Below, piece by piece: positions 37,290 to 50,999 of a stretch of DNA of 64,000 bases (its first letter is position 1; every line of letters begins with the position of its first letter). Source of the stretch: Viscum album (Eukaryota; Streptophyta; Magnoliopsida; Santalales; Viscaceae); contig CAUJRU010000140.1 in NCBI GenBank assembly GCA_963277665.1, forward strand, positions 1,426,001 to 1,490,000, read 5' to 3'. The notes below the pieces were generated by a model, which saw only the letters and a list, made by a program, of their open reading frames with translations, had not been told where the DNA came from and did no database searches. The translations under genes and the position numbers were made by a program.

Positions 37290-40200
37290 AAATACTATAA
37301 AATCAATAGTATATCATATTATATTTGATTCTGGATCCCCCTGACTCCTTTATTTTGGAAAAATATTCCAAAGGTATCACCGTATTGCATAAAAAATTAG
37401 ATTTTGAGTTATTTGTGACAACTATAAAGGGCACAACGGTCCCATAAAATGTTTATAATACTTTTACAGTTAGTTTCTACGCGAATGATCTTCCTGCAAA
37501 ATGTTGTGATCCATCCTGGAGGGTAATTTTATGGGATTATTGGAAGGAATTGAGTTTCTCTATATGAAGGTCACATCAATTGGAAAGTAAGGGAAGTCAC
37601 TTGTGATATTCCAGATGAATCTATGGACATCAATAAATGCAAGGATGATCATGATATTCTATTGAAAATTTCATCCATATTATGTGTATTGGTTCCTATT
37701 AATATTGGTTTTCTATATCAGATGGTTTGGGAGAAATTCCCCATTAATATTACATTGAATTTACAAGTGTTTGATGATGTCTTTCTAGAATAATTTCAAT
37801 GTGTTACACCAAATAGTAATGTTGAGTATTAAATATAACTCTTAATGGGTTGTATGCCTAATTTGATGAAACCTTATGGAAGGACACCAATTTATTTGAA
37901 GGAATTAAAGTTACATCTCCAATTGAATCATTACAAGCGATTCATATACCCTAGTGCATCACCTTTCGGTGCACTTGTTCTCTTTGTTATGAATAAATAT
38001 GGATTAATGAGACTTTGTGTTGATCATTAAGAATATAATAAGATCAGTATCATGACTAAATATCATCTTCCCCATATTGATGAATTATTCGACCTACTAT
38101 ACGTATCTCAACAATTTTCCATGATTTATCTTTATACACTGAATGATCAATTAAGGGTCACCAAAGCGGATACACTAAGGGAGGCATTCCATACCTGGTA
38201 TGGACACTATGAATTTATAGTGATACATTTTGGCCTTAATAATTACCCCTATATCTTCATGGTTCTAACAAATAGTGTCTATAAACACTATCTATAATAA
38301 TTTATAGTAGTCTTTAGAGATGATATTCTGGTTTATATGAATGGAAATGAAGAACATGAAGATCACTGGAGAATTGTATTGAAGTTCTAGAGAAAGGATA
38401 AGTATTTTGAAAAAATAACAAAGTGTGAATTTTTTCTTCATAAATATTTATTTTTGTGTAACATAATATAAAGAGAGGGGATATATGTGGATCCATCAAA
38501 AACCTATGTTATGGATTTTTGACATTGACCGACAATGGTGACATTGATATGAAATATTCATAGTTTGGCTAGATATTATAGACATTTCATGAAATATGAT
38601 TCATGAATTATTAATCCAATCACTATGTTGACTTTTGAAATTGATAATTTCTTGTGGATAGAGTAATGTGAAGATAATTTCAAAGAGCTAAAAAGATTTT
38701 CTTCTAGTAAACTTATGTTTATAATTCCTTGTACTGTATAAATGGTTGTTTTCTAAAGTGATGCATATAAGAAGGGATCAGATTTTTTGTCATGAAAAAT
38801 GATATTCTGAAAGCTTATTCTTCATGATGATTGAAAATCAGTATGAATAATTTACCTACTCCTGTTTCAGAGTTATCTATGGTATGTATTTAATTAAAGA
38901 TATAGAAGTAATATATTTTTGGTGAAATGAGTGAAATTTATAATGATTATAAAAGTTTAAATTATAGTTTCTTATAAAAGGTTCTGAATATGAACCAAAG
39001 AATATGGTTGGAGTTTATTACAGATTATCAATACACAATATATAACAACCTTGCAAAAGAAAACATGATGGAAGATGCTTTGTATCGATTAGACCATGAT
39101 TTCCTATCCATTATGAGGTTCAAAAAAATCTAATATTTATTGATTTTGGAATGTTGAATCATGAAATTTTAAAGGAAGGGGATAAATATTATCTTCCAAA
39201 AATGAACGTTAAACAATCTATATATATGAAGATTATGAAGGCACAAAAGGATGATGATGATCTTATAAAAACGGTGAGAAATCTTATTGAATTTGACAAA
39301 TTTTTTGATAGAATATTAAGGTTCATGAAACATGTTTTTATTCCTCACATTCCATAATTAATGTAGGAAATATAGGATTAGGATCATAGATATTCATTAT
39401 ATATTTATCCTAGAAGAAAAAAAATGTACATGAACCTAAATGAGTATTTCTAGTGGGATGACATGAAAATAGATATTGCAGAATATGCCTCTTGGTTCTT
39501 GGGTTTTCAGCTGGTTAATTATATGATAATAAAGTCTAAATGGAAGTTAAAACCATTACCAATACCATAATATAAATGAAAAAAGACTTCTATGGTTTTT
39601 TGTCAAAATTTCAAAAACATATAAATTGGCAAAAGCTATACGGGTTGTAGTTTACTACATTACAATGTCAGTACACTTCATTTATATTAGATTGGATTCT
39701 TCTCAAGATATTCATTACAAGATATATGTAATGTTAGTGTAAGATTTAATGGAGTAACAAAATAAATAATATATGATTGTGAATTGAGGTTTACCTCAAT
39801 TTTCTCATAAATTCTTCAGAAAGATTTGGATAGAGAGTTATGTTTCAACACTAATTATCACCCACAGATAGATGGTCAGTCTGAGAGGATAATCAAAACT
39901 CTATATGACATGTTTACTTCATTATATATGAATTTTCAAGTTGGTTTGGATCAATCCATACCTTTTGTGGAAATTTCATAAAAATAACATTCGTTCCATT
40001 ATTTAGATAGCTCATTTTGAAGCTGTCAATGGGAATATGCATAGAACTCAATCTTGATGGGATGATGTTTGGTGAAGAATGATATTGGGACCATATATTT
40101 TTAAATAAAGGGCATATATTGTTAGATCTATTAGACATCAGATAATAAAAGGTGAGATTCAAAAAAAAGTTATACTTACAACATATGAAACGACCTAGTT

Positions 40201-40640
40201 TTCAAGTGGGGTAAAATGTGTTTCTATTAATATCATCTTTAAATATATTAATTATATTTGGAATAAATGGAAAGATAAACCCTAGTTATATTGGTACTTT
40301 TGAAATTATATATCATGTTGGTAATATAGCTTAATAATTTGTGTTTCCATAAAATCATTCTCAAGTTCAAGATTTTTTCTATGTATCTATCCTAAGTGTG
40401 TACACACATAATCCTTATAGCGTTTTAAACATTGAATTCATACCCCTAGAGAAAGATCATTCTTATGAAGATTAACCGATAGAGATTAAAGATCATAGAG
40501 AAAAAGTTCTATATAACAAGACCACAATCTTTGTTAATGTCATATGGAGAAACTATGAATTTGAGGAAGCTATGTGGCATGTTGAGGATGTGATGAAGTA
40601 GAGTTATCCTCATCTATTTATGTAAATGTGATTAATATAG
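37290..40640 (+). pseudogene. B internal 2 pol remnant
   Basis: The protease active site FDSGSP is intact at 37324-37341. Reverse transcriptase follows: ELKLHLQLN and PSASPFGALVLF (37905-37995), MRLCVDH, LPHIDELFD, and the catalytic pair RDDILVY with both Asp codons at 38319-38324. RNase H is traceable to about 38900. Integrase keeps YHPQIDGQSERIIKTLYDM at 39857-39911. Stops and frameshifts lie between the blocks. Different motifs survive here than in internal 1, so the two copies decayed independently. Confidence 0.82.
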
Positions 40641-40668
40641 ATGGAGAAATTTAGATGCTAGGGTAGAA

Positions 40669-43600
40669 TGTAAAACCCAAATGTTTTTATGAAATATTTT
40701 ATGTAAATATTTTTAATTATTCAGTAGATATGATTGAATAAGATAGAGAGTTTAAATGAACAAATAGAATTCATTGGTATAAAATTACCATTTTAAAATA
40801 GCCATTAGAGAATCAAGAATAAATAACTAACATATGAAAATGTCAGCTGAATTCTTTGGATACATATTATTTATGAAAAATATTAACCAATTGAATGTGA
40901 AAGAAATACTTGTATTTATGTACTAATAAATTATGTTAATTAAAATTCGTAAATTAATTTAATTAAATATACATTTTACATATTTAATGAATTATTTTCT
41001 ATATTAACCCCATTTTATATTTTAGTCTAAAGTCATGAAAGATCCCTACTTTTTTGTATATAACCTATATTTTTTAATAGGGTAATTTTACCACATTTTA
41101 GTGAAGAACCAATTTGATGTTACAATTTTGATACATTAATAATTTTTATGTGAAACAAATAAACCTATTATTTGTGATTGGGATATAAAAAATTAGGGTC
41201 AATGGTTTTTTGACATTTTTCTAATAATATTAAAGTTTTCATGAATAGTTAAAATATACAAAAATTTAACTTTAAACAACTGTTTTCATCAAAATTATAT
41301 ATATTGATATGTTATATAATATAATCGTTTTAATATAAAAATAGATTTCATTTTTATAAAATAATGTAATATAAGACGTTGGTATTTATTTTATATTTCA
41401 TTATGATGTAATAACATTTTAGTCTTTTGCAATGTTTCTACTCTTACAAACATGTTTTCTCAATTTAACGAAAAGTGTAATTGTATATTAATTACTAAAA
41501 ATTATTTTATTACAATTTTTAAAATTGAATTCTATATTTTCAATCATAATTTCCAAAATATGTAAAAATTATTATTTAACTTTTCGACATTATGAATAGT
41601 AACTTCATTAATTATTATTAATATGGTTAAATTGTGTATCATGTTTTTAAGGGTAAAACTAATTTTGTAAAATTATACATACACTTTTTCGAATATCATT
41701 ATATTATTTGTTTTGACCAAATCATTCATGGGGTGAAATTGTATCCCATGAATTCCACTTCGACGATATTAGGAAATTTATTTTATTTTATTTATGGAAA
41801 ATTTAAATATTTCTACTCATATTTTAATAACTATATCATTTTTAAAAAAATTTCATACAGAAGAAAAATTTGGAAAAAACTAAATATTTTAACTCTAAAT
41901 AATTTTCTTTTTCATGGAAATTTATTTATAATTTTTATAAAATAAATAATTACCATAATACATTACATTAATGATGAAGAAATTATTTAATTGATGAGAA
42001 ATCTATAATTTTTTTATTAAATTGGTAATAAAAACTAAAATAAAATAATCTCAACCATATTCATTTTAGAGTCGATTTATTGAAAATTTATATCCATGTG
42101 GAAATAATTATGATACATATAATATTTTTTTAAAGTGTTATTAATGTTCAAAAAATCCAATTTTAAAAAATATGACATCTTTAATGTATGATTTTATATA
42201 ATTTATATTCTTTTATAAGTATTATTATGTATGATATAGGATTTAGCTTCATCATAGTATTTAATTTTTAATACTTATTCTACAAATACGTATGTTAAAT
42301 AGTTTCCGGAAATTGATGTTTTAATAAATTTAGTACAAGAGATAATAAATAATTGTTATTAAAAATATTATAATAAATATCACATGGGATAAATAATTTA
42401 TCAAAATAGTTTTCATGATTACCATGACTTATTATTAATATAATAAAACAATTTTAGAAGTTAACTTATTATAACTATATTTTTAATAATAAATTAATTT
42501 TATAATATCAAAATTGACACTATTGATTGTCTATCAAAATAATGTACTATTAAAATTTTAAAAATAAAATAACAATTTTTTTAAAATATAAAATAATTAG
42601 TAGATGTTTAAAAATGTTTTAGATTATTCATTTACGGACTACATGAAATCAAATAAGTAAGCACTCTAACCATTTAATATTAAAATATCAATTACCTTAG
42701 ATTAAATTTAATAGAATAAGTTGGTGTATATTAAAAGGGATAAGGTTCGTATGGACATAAAAACATGTCATAAAAATTATTAGTTTATTTTATTAAAACC
42801 TTTTATCACCTATTCTTATAGAATTAGTCATTTTAGTGGTTCGTTTATTTGGTTTTTTTATAGGTTAATAAATTTTTTTTGGAAATTACAATGGTTCCCC
42901 CAACCTCAATAATAAAAGGGATCATCCTTCCTCATTTCATCATAAATCAATGACCCTTAATGACTATAGATACCATTTCTATTTACCTTTTCAACATAAT
43001 TAGTCACATTCTAGAGGTTATTGTCGTCTCAAAAGTCCATCTTTAGTACCTTTAAGTGGAGATCTTGAGGGAGGTTGTAGGAGAAGAGTTAATCTCCTTT
43101 AATGAATCGCTCAAGATCATTTCTTCGCCTAATTACTCTGAAAATTATGATTCAATTATTATGTAATAAATAAATTATCATATATATATATTGAGGTGTT
43201 ATTATGGGTTTTTAACTACATTATCGCACCTTTTATCAATCTTACAACAAAAAAATAACCACATGTGAGTTATTACGACTTACCATATCCATACTATGGT
43301 GTATTTTTTTTTGCACCACCATTTTAATTATATTGGTATAATCATGAAAATAATAACTATTTATGATTATTATTAGAAGATATTTATTATTCAACAATAA
43401 ATTTAACATCCACATCCATATCATTTAATAACTAAAGGAATGATATCATTGCTCGTGCGTACGTACGACCTACTGTCTCGAAGATGCAAAATGATTCATT
43501 CTAGAATATATCCATTTAAAAATTATTATAAATTTGTATATAATAAATAAATATGATATATATCATATTAATATACCATTATAAATTATATATATTTATA

Positions 43601-45157
43601 TATATATAACCTTTGAATAGGAATCCTGTCTTATTTGACAAACATACATAAGAACAAGAATCCATTTATACTAGAATAGTGAGTAATAAAAATGTTATTA
43701 AAAGGATTATAATATGATCATAAATGATATTATAAATTTTTTATGATTTTTTATAGTTATGTTAAATTATATAAATAATTATAAAGGTTCTTTGGAAACA
43801 TATAATGGATATCAGACCTAAGGTAACGTATAATTTCACATTCTCATTAGAGTCCAAGATTGTTTATACAAAAGTATTTACTGTGGTACATTAATCATAG
43901 ATGTATATGATTACTAAATATTATAAAATATTATTTCCATTAGTATACACTTTATTAGTTCCAATTTATATAATTTTTTAATTTTTTTAAATTACTGTAA
44001 AGGAATCATTTTTTGTTTTTCAATACAACGTACTTTTGACTTATTTTCTAATATTAAAAGATGAATTTTTTCTTTTAAAATATAAGGAATGATGGGTTTT
44101 TATGTTTTAATGAAACCATATTAACATTAATCTTTATTTATAATAATTTATTTATATTTTCATAAAAAATATTTTCTTATTAATTTTTTTTCATTTTTAG
44201 AAAAGAAAATACTTTTCTAGAAGAATTGTTATTTTCTTAAAAAATTAATTTCTATTGTTCAATAAACATTATTTTTCATATATGATATATTTATTTAAGA
44301 GTGTTATGTTTCAAATATACTCTCTTTATATTTCATTTGGTTTTGTTGTGTTTATTTATTGAATGGTATTTATGAAATACATTTTCATGAAATGGATTAT
44401 CATATGATGAAATGATGTCTAAGAAACCCATTTTATTCCTTTTGTTATACTATGATGAATTATTGGTGTTTTGTGGAACACATAATAATTATTGTATAAT
44501 GATATAGGTGGGAACTATATCTTTATCTAATTAATTGGGTAAATATTTATATCTCATGAGATAAATAGGGCTAGAATAGGAAATGTTCTCGATTCAATAA
44601 CACAAGGCTGGAACGTGGACTGAGATCAGCTCAGTAATGGACTTTGTATGATTTGAGGATCTTGGAAATGAGCACTGAATGATATAAAATTTTCTTCCAT
44701 TCTTATGTGTATGCCAAAAAATTTCATTTATTTTGTTATTACGTTTAAAATTACATTCCTTTATTCCTATGAACAATTATGGTTTTTCCCGTGGCATTAT
44801 ATCAAGATCATTCATATGTTGGATAAAATTAGGAAGTGTTATATTCCTATGTGTTACGATTATGATATTATTGATATCTCCATGTTTGAAATAACTAGGA
44901 TTTTTATCTCACCATTTCTTATGTTTCTTAACCCATGGTCCTGAAGAAGGGTATTAAGTAAGACATCTCAAAAGGAGGTCTAGTTAGGAAAAAACATGCA
45001 AGAGAGAATATAGATATCTAATGAAATAGGTGTTTATGTTTACTTTTTTCTAAATACACTATAACTATATAGTAATATAATGGAATTGTTATTTTTTATA
45101 ATGAATATTCCTTAATTTAGATGTAATATCTATGTATATAAATTATAGTTTTTAATA
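40669..45157 (+). repeat. B chain LTR 3
   Basis: 4,489 bp, after a weak polypurine remnant (GCTAGGGTAGAA), with AATAAAAGGG at 42911 as the TATA equivalent and GAAGAGTTAATC at 43088 in place of the donor. The best B hairpin loop is at 43458-43479, where CGTACGTACG is intact. The right end is by alignment only; the 5 bp beyond do not clearly match CAAAG on the left of LTR 1. Confidence 0.75.
43436..43505 (+). repeat. B LTR 3 hairpin homologous to element A hairpin 2
   Basis: Arms GAATGATATCATTGCTCG and CGAAGATGCAAAATGATTCATTC still pair in their outer part around a loop that keeps CGTACGTACG and CTGTCTC. It shows that loop and fold predate the A/B split. Confidence 0.68.
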
Positions 45158-45540
45158 TAAGAATTGAGTTTGAGTAAAGAAAAACCATTTTGATTTTGGT
45201 AACGTATAAAAAAATAAAATTAATTATGGATTGTGAATTAGATTTTTAAAATACCTAATTAAAATATTAATTTGTATTAAATAATTAAATTGTTAGTTAT
45301 TAAAAAATATATATTAAATTTTACGCAAAAAAGAAATATATCTCATGCAATTTGCATTCTGAAAAAAAAACACTAACATGGATTTTTGTTTCATTGATCA
45401 ATATCTGAACACATAAATAGTAAATTTATCTTCATTATTAAGTTATATCGTAATCTTATTTATATTAATTTTATTTCATAAAAATCAATTTTTTACAATA
45501 CCTAATTTTTAATAATTCTTTGTTATAATAAATGTTTGGG
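45158..45540. other. AT-rich spacer between B chain and element C
   Basis: No gene seen. The last 5 bp, TTGGG, are a probable target-site duplicate of element C. Confidence 0.5.
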
Positions 45541-47702
45541 TGTTACATCCCATTAACATTTTCAGGTATTCTAAAACCCCTAATTCAGTTGAGCATTGGA
45601 TGGGTTTCAATTGGAGTTGTTTTGGGTGATTTTCAAAAAACATATAGATTTTTCTGGGCTAGAAAAGGTTTTTGAATGGTCTGGAAAACCATGTGACATG
45701 GACATGTAATGGAACGCGGGATTCATACGGTATGGACACAATATTGTCTAAACATGTGTAGTTTCCCAGGAAACCGTGCAGATGCGTTTTTCTAGATCCG
45801 ATTTATTTTTTTAAAATTTTCTGATCCCCATATTCAGGTCCTAGATAGACCTAGTTTGACCCAGGAACGTTTCTCCATATATTAAAACTTCCAAGATGGA
45901 TTCTTGGACACCCAAACCCCTTCCATAAGCAATCATTATCTAAGAGACTGTTGGTCAATTTCCTACTTGATAATTTTCTCCCCTCGTTCTCTTCCTCGTG
46001 TGATATATCTCTTTCTCATTAGGGTTTCATGGATCATGGTAATGATTTATGGATATAATATCCTTTTTTTGTGATTTTAAACCTTGTTTTGGTTCCCATA
46101 TGGGTGATCATTGTTCATCATAGACAAATACAATTTTGGGTTTGGCATAGGAAGATCTGTTTTTTTTCAAGAGGTGGTTCTTTGTTGATACCCAATTTAT
46201 ATTAATCCTAATTCATTTTTTTATATTTTATTTATTTTAATTTTAATATAATTTTTTATATTTGTATCAAATATATTTCAATCCGTTTGATTGAGAAACC
46301 CAATTTCGATGAATATCAGTTTTTGAGGGAAAATTTATTTTTTGATCAATTAGAATTTAGTGAGACTTAAATTATATAATTTAAATTCATGTTTGATGGG
46401 AATAGAATAAATTTAAAATTTTATTAATTGAAGAATAATTTATTAGATTGAATGTTTTGGAAAAATATGATTCAAGTGAATTAGCAGTTTCTGAAGAAAA
46501 TGATGGAATTGTTTTATTTGGATTAAAATCATGGTTTTGTGGAAAATGGAATAAATTTTTTTTTGATGGAAACCATTGGATCTCGGATGAGTGAGAAGTC
46601 ATGTTTCAAATTAAAAACATGTTATGGGTTTTAATGAGAAAATTGTTTATTTTAAATGGTAAATGCGATGAATTTCATTTTCTATTATAATATGAATTTA
46701 CCATCATTAATTTTTACTTGAGTTTATTCATGACTTAGGTAGTTTGTGAGATATTTTTTATGGCACTTTATGATTGTATAACATTCAAAAACATCATATC
46801 ACCACATTCCATTCCATAGGCGATGGTGATGAGACCCCTTTACGTCAGGCCTAAAGGGGCGTATGTACATAGTTATTCATATTCACAGTGTTGGATCACT
46901 ATAGCATGGAACTATCATATTTTTTTGGCACATGACCATGTTTCTCACATGTTTTCATTTTTTTTAATATGTATATATTTCAATGATGTAAACTATTTTA
47001 TATGAATAGATAATTTATATAAAGTGTTTATTTTTTCCATTTGTGAGAATTTATGATTTTGAAATGTATCATTTAATTAGAGTAAAATTCCTTCTTTCGA
47101 AATGTTTTCAATAATTTGAAACGTATAAAATGATTTTATAAAGGTATACAATCTTTCAAACTTTAGAGAATTAGTTTTTTAAAAATTATTTCTTAATAAC
47201 AAAACTATTTTTTAAAAAATTTAAACCACATTCATGTGAAATTGATTTTGTCATCTGTTGTAGAATCTATGGGTGAAATCCCACTAGGAATTGGCTCACA
47301 CCCTTCTTATGCCTTCAGGTTTTTATAGATAATCACCTTCCATTTTACAGAAATTCAAATAAATATATTAGAGGTTGATCCCACTGCAGAACATTGGTAT
47401 TGACAAGTTGTGTCCTTAGGGGATTTAGGATGTTTTCCACCTTTTTGTACTTGGGTTTTAGTACATTTTCAGTGTGACTTTTTATGTTCTGCTACATTAC
47501 TCCGAGCGGATTGTTGCTTTAATATAAAAACTATATTTTTTTCTTCTTATTGCACATTTTTTATAGAAAAATAATTCCATCCTTCAGTTTGTATGATTGA
47601 AGGTACTACTCACCGACTAGTGGGTATGGGTAATTCCCTTCAGGGAATGTCTGGACTAACTCAGTTATCTAGTCAGCAGGGTACCCAGGATGGTTTTTGA
47701 AA
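45541..47702 (+). repeat. Element C left LTR
   Basis: About 2.16 kb. A TATA-like CATATATTAAAAC is at about 45877. A perfect 8-bp hairpin, CCCCTTTA/TAAAGGGG, lies at 46835-46859, and an ATTCCC/GGGAAT hairpin near 47632-47647. Both are degraded in the right LTR. The 3' end is placed just before the primer site. Confidence 0.8.
46835..46859 (+). repeat. 8-bp stem hairpin in element C left LTR
   Basis: CCCCTTTA and TAAAGGGG flank a 9-base loop. The right LTR position (about 55052-55075) keeps CCCCTTCACC and loses full pairing. Confidence 0.6.
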
Positions 47703-47704
47703 AA

Positions 47705-47712
47705 TGGTATCA
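47705..47712 (+). other. Primer-binding site remnant of element C
   Basis: TGGTATCA directly after the left LTR, then diverged sequence. It matches the first eight bases of the sites in A and D. Confidence 0.78.
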
Positions 47713-48059
47713 TTTTCTAGAGGATAATATTTTTTCCTGAACATAGAATTCATTGTAAAATGTTTTCAGAACATAGGAGGTGGTTTCGATTGATTGCATG
47801 GCTAACTCCCACAACAATGAACAATCAGTCACTAGGGGTGGTAAGGGAAAGGCGTCTTGTGGTTTAGTTCAATTATTTTCCTTATTTTGTATTTGATTGC
47901 TTTAAATACAAATCATCTTCATCTTGTATAATGGGATTAGATTCCCTCATTGCTCAGTTTGAGTATTTCCCAATGTATTCCTTGTTGTCTACTGATGTCT
48001 TGTATCATTATTCCTCTGAGATGAATTGTGATTCCAACCCAAGAATAAGATGATACTAA

Positions 48060-49000
48060 ACCTCAGTAATCAAAATCCTATGGTGGATATGGATCGGATT
48101 GAGTTGATCGTGTGCACTGTCCATGCATTAGGACATGCACCACCTCTAATTCCCATTCAGGTTCCCATTGTGAAACCTCAGAGGGTCATTCTGACGATTA
48201 GTTCTCAAGAGATCCCTCACTAGAAAACAACACCATTTAATGGATCTAATGTCCCTGAAGATGATTAGGAGTGTTTAAGTAGTTTGGAACACTGATATGG
48301 GTATTTGGACACACTTTATGAGATCAAAGTGAATTGTTCCACATTCATGATGGAAGGAAATAGATAAAGATGGTGGGATACTATAATGAAGGAGAAGAAA
48401 CATGAGGTCTTATAGTGGAATGACATTAATTTTTTTTCCAACACTAGTTATATCCGTATTAGATGATGTTGGGAAAGTCTACTGTATTTTTAAAACATGG
48501 GCAGGCTGATTGGTCTGTGACAAACTATGAAAAATGTTGTGATGAACAAGTTCACGTCATACTGGATATAGTATCGAATGAGAGGATTAAGGCTCTAAGG
48601 ATCGAGATGGGACATCTTCAAGATATTAATTATAATGTTTTAATTTTCGTTTTTCCCACTTATGTTGACGTATTGGATAGAGAACAAATGGTTGGAATGG
48701 AATTGGTGGGTAAGTTAGGGTTATCAGTAGTCTCCTATCACCAAATGGCAATGTGAGTACCTTCATAGGAAAGTGGAAGTTTGATGACTCATAATGAAGT
48801 TATCGATGGAAGGGTTTTTATTATATCCTACAATACTAGAAATTTTCACTTTGGTTTGTTTCCAATTTTGTAAGCCAATGCATTCTAAGATGGATTTCAC
48901 TAAGACACCCATGAAATGTGGCTCATGGGGGTGTTCAGTGCACTTAAAGAGTCTCTACAGTATTTCTTCCACTCCCAATAGTTGAACATGATCATTAGAT
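48060..49000 (+). pseudogene. Element C gag remnant
   Basis: 48463-48756 is an open 97-codon piece of the retrotransposon gag domain: VTNYEKC, ERIKALRIEMG, and VLIFVFPTYVDVLDREQMV near its end. A knuckle remnant with CFQFCKPMHSKMDFTKTPMKC-like spacing lies near 48857-48920, with ligands partly lost. Upstream the capsid is frame-shifted. gag would form the particle and bind RNA. Confidence 0.78.
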
Positions 49001-49085
49001 CCCCATAAAAAAATTAGTAAATTAGGTCCTCTATGTGAAAAAGGGTTTCAACCAAAGGGATCTGGAATGATGCTTTTTTCATAGA

Positions 49086-49268
49086 GTGGATGATTCTCTA
49101 AAAGTCGCCAAAACGGGCCTAGAAAATGTGATAAGTACCATCACTATAGTTTCATCATTATTTTCTTCTTTATCTGATATTGGTGAATCTCATTCATTTA
49201 TTTTAAGTCGTATTTTTAATGTGCATAATCATCCTTTGGAGATTTTATCTTCTTCAATGGTAATTTAA
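49086..49268 (+). pseudogene. Element C protease remnant
   Basis: 60 codons. Residues 31-39 read DIGESHSFI, the gypsy aspartic-protease active site with Asp kept and Thr changed to Ile. The HPLEILSSSMVI segment after it is typical of the family. Stops bound it on both sides. Confidence 0.78.
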
Positions 49269-49699
49269 ACACACCTTATAACAAATATAGATTACGAACA
49301 CTGTAGTCCCTCTTGTTTTTTCCCTCTTTCAGATGTTGAGTTTTCATGGAACTTACTTGTTATTAACCTGAAATATTTTGAATTAATTTTCATAATATAT
49401 TGGATTATGGCCAATAAATCCTATATTGATTATTCTCTATGATAGGTCTCCATCACTACACCTAGTGGTGCGTTTTTTATGTTTTGAGGGGAATGGGACC
49501 CAAGGTCGAGTATGAATGGACCATCTTTTCCCGAGTTGGGGAAAGTAATATCAGTGTATTATTTTGATGTAGAGAATGATTCTCGAAGAAGTGATCTCCC
49601 TCTAGTCATCGTTTATTTTATAAATGTGTTTCCTTCTAACTTATTTAGTTTCCAAATGGTAAGAGAAGTTTTTTTTCATCAACATGATGAATAGTACTC

Positions 49700-50515
49700 A
49701 GCTAGTTTCACTTCCCTCATACCGAATAGAACCACTATAATTGAAGGATTTGAAGTCTCATTTGGATTATCTTCGTGAAAAAGTCATTATATGTCTATGC
49801 ATGTCTCCTTGGGAATGTCAATTCCCTTTTTCAAGAAAGATAATGATTTACCCATCCATTGCCTTGATTACTGAAACATAAATAATGTAATTGTATTGAA
49901 TAAGTATTATATGATGTGGATTGATTATATGGATGATCAGTTTAATTAGGTGAAGAGGTTATCGATGATTTACCTTCAATCGGGTTACCATCAGTTGAGG
50001 ATAAATGGATTTTACATGCTAAAACTACCTTTCAGAGTAGGTACAATCATTATGAGTATCATGTCATGTCCATTGGACTAATCAATGCTCTTGTAGTTTT
50101 CATATAATTTTTTAAAATGATTTTCCATGGTTATCTTGATTCCAGTTTTTGTGATTTTGGAAGATCTAATTGTGTACTATAAATATGGGGAGGACTATGT
50201 GAATCATCTGATAACAATGTTATGTTTACTGAGAAATCACCAACTCAATTCCCTATATTCAAAGTGTAATTTATGTATTTGGGATGTGATGTTACAAGGA
50301 AACATGGTGTCTAAACAAGGTATTTCAATTGATCATAATATGGTGAAAGAATTTATGACAAGTCAACAACCTCAAAATGTATTTTAGATTCAACGCTTCT
50401 GAGGTTTAACTGGATATTATCGCCACTTCATTAATGAATTTTCAATGTTGGCCTCTATGGTTACTGCACTTACTCAGAAGGGAGTGAGTTTTGATTGAAA
50501 TTATAAATTTCAGTG
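49700..50515 (+). pseudogene. Element C reverse transcriptase remnant
   Basis: Reading across frames: the opening block near 49740-49860, SGYHQLRI (about 49980-50005), then the open piece 50127-50387 with catalytic box ILEDLIVY (first Asp of the pair changed to Glu), HQLNSLYSKCNL, and VSKQGISIDHN. After it come GYYRHFINEF-type residues and LTALTQKGVSF-like sequence to about 50500. It has lost at least one catalytic residue. Confidence 0.83.
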
Positions 50516-50990
50516 TTATTTTTTTGATCTGATATTTCTTAATTGTACTATGAAAATTTTGACAACTCTAGAGGCCTAGTAGGGCTATGTGGTCTTCTGC
50601 AATCCTTCTGTTCTGTCCTTGGGCTCTATTATTATGCATTATATCATGTTTTTTTATGGATATCATCAGTATAGGCTTCACATGAAGAAAAAATATAGCC
50701 ATTACCTTGGATATGCATCTATGATGAATATTTGGAGTATTGTATCATGATGGATCTATTTTCCCAAATGCATATTGGAGTTTAGGAATAAAGGATTGAG
50801 ACTTCCTTGTCCAATGTTCCAATGTCATCATATCTTTTTTAATTGATTCTTTAGGATCAATATCTTGATGAAAGAATACATAGCATTAGAGACTCGGTTA
50901 ATGGTTTGTAGACAGTTACCCAGTGGTCTTTCTCTAAAATGGGTATTCTATGCTATTAGAATTGTTTTGTTGTACCGTCTTCAATAATGA
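50516..50990 (+). pseudogene. Element C RNase H and connection remnant
   Basis: Position between reverse transcriptase and integrase, with weak matches in several frames. Little beyond position supports the name. Confidence 0.5.
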
Positions 50991-50999
50991 AATATGTGA

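Larger units (their letters stand above)
22468..45157 (+). mobile_element. B chain: ancient tandem gypsy retrotransposon, LTR-internal-LTR-internal-LTR
   Basis: Three LTRs of one family start at 22468, 31413 and 40669 with near-identical openings (TGTAACACCC, TGTAACACCC, TGTAAAACCC, each followed by a GTTTT...ATGAAATAT block). Two internal regions of almost equal length (about 4.73 and 4.74 kb), each with gag, protease, reverse transcriptase, RNase H and integrase traces in plus orientation, separate them. No polypurine tract precedes the first LTR, which fits it being the outer end. Copies differ strongly from each other, so the structure is old. The family is the same as element A: shared LTR opening, AAGAGGTAA block, hairpin loop and 'TTGGAAACTAGGATG' after the primer site. 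Confidence 0.85.

Noticed and set aside
41634..41945. 103-codon plus-strand frame, Tyr/Phe/Ile-rich
   Set aside because: In U3 of B LTR 3, AT-rich low complexity, not present in the other B LTRs.
22463..45162. Target duplication around the B chain (CAAAG and TAAGA)
   Set aside because: Only two of five positions match and the right border is uncertain.
45532..45550. Inverted match to the B LTR opening (reverse of TGTAACACCCA) at the left end of element C
   Set aside because: Similarity stops after about 15 bases and overlaps C's own TGTTACA terminus; a chance palindrome of common LTR ends is simpler.
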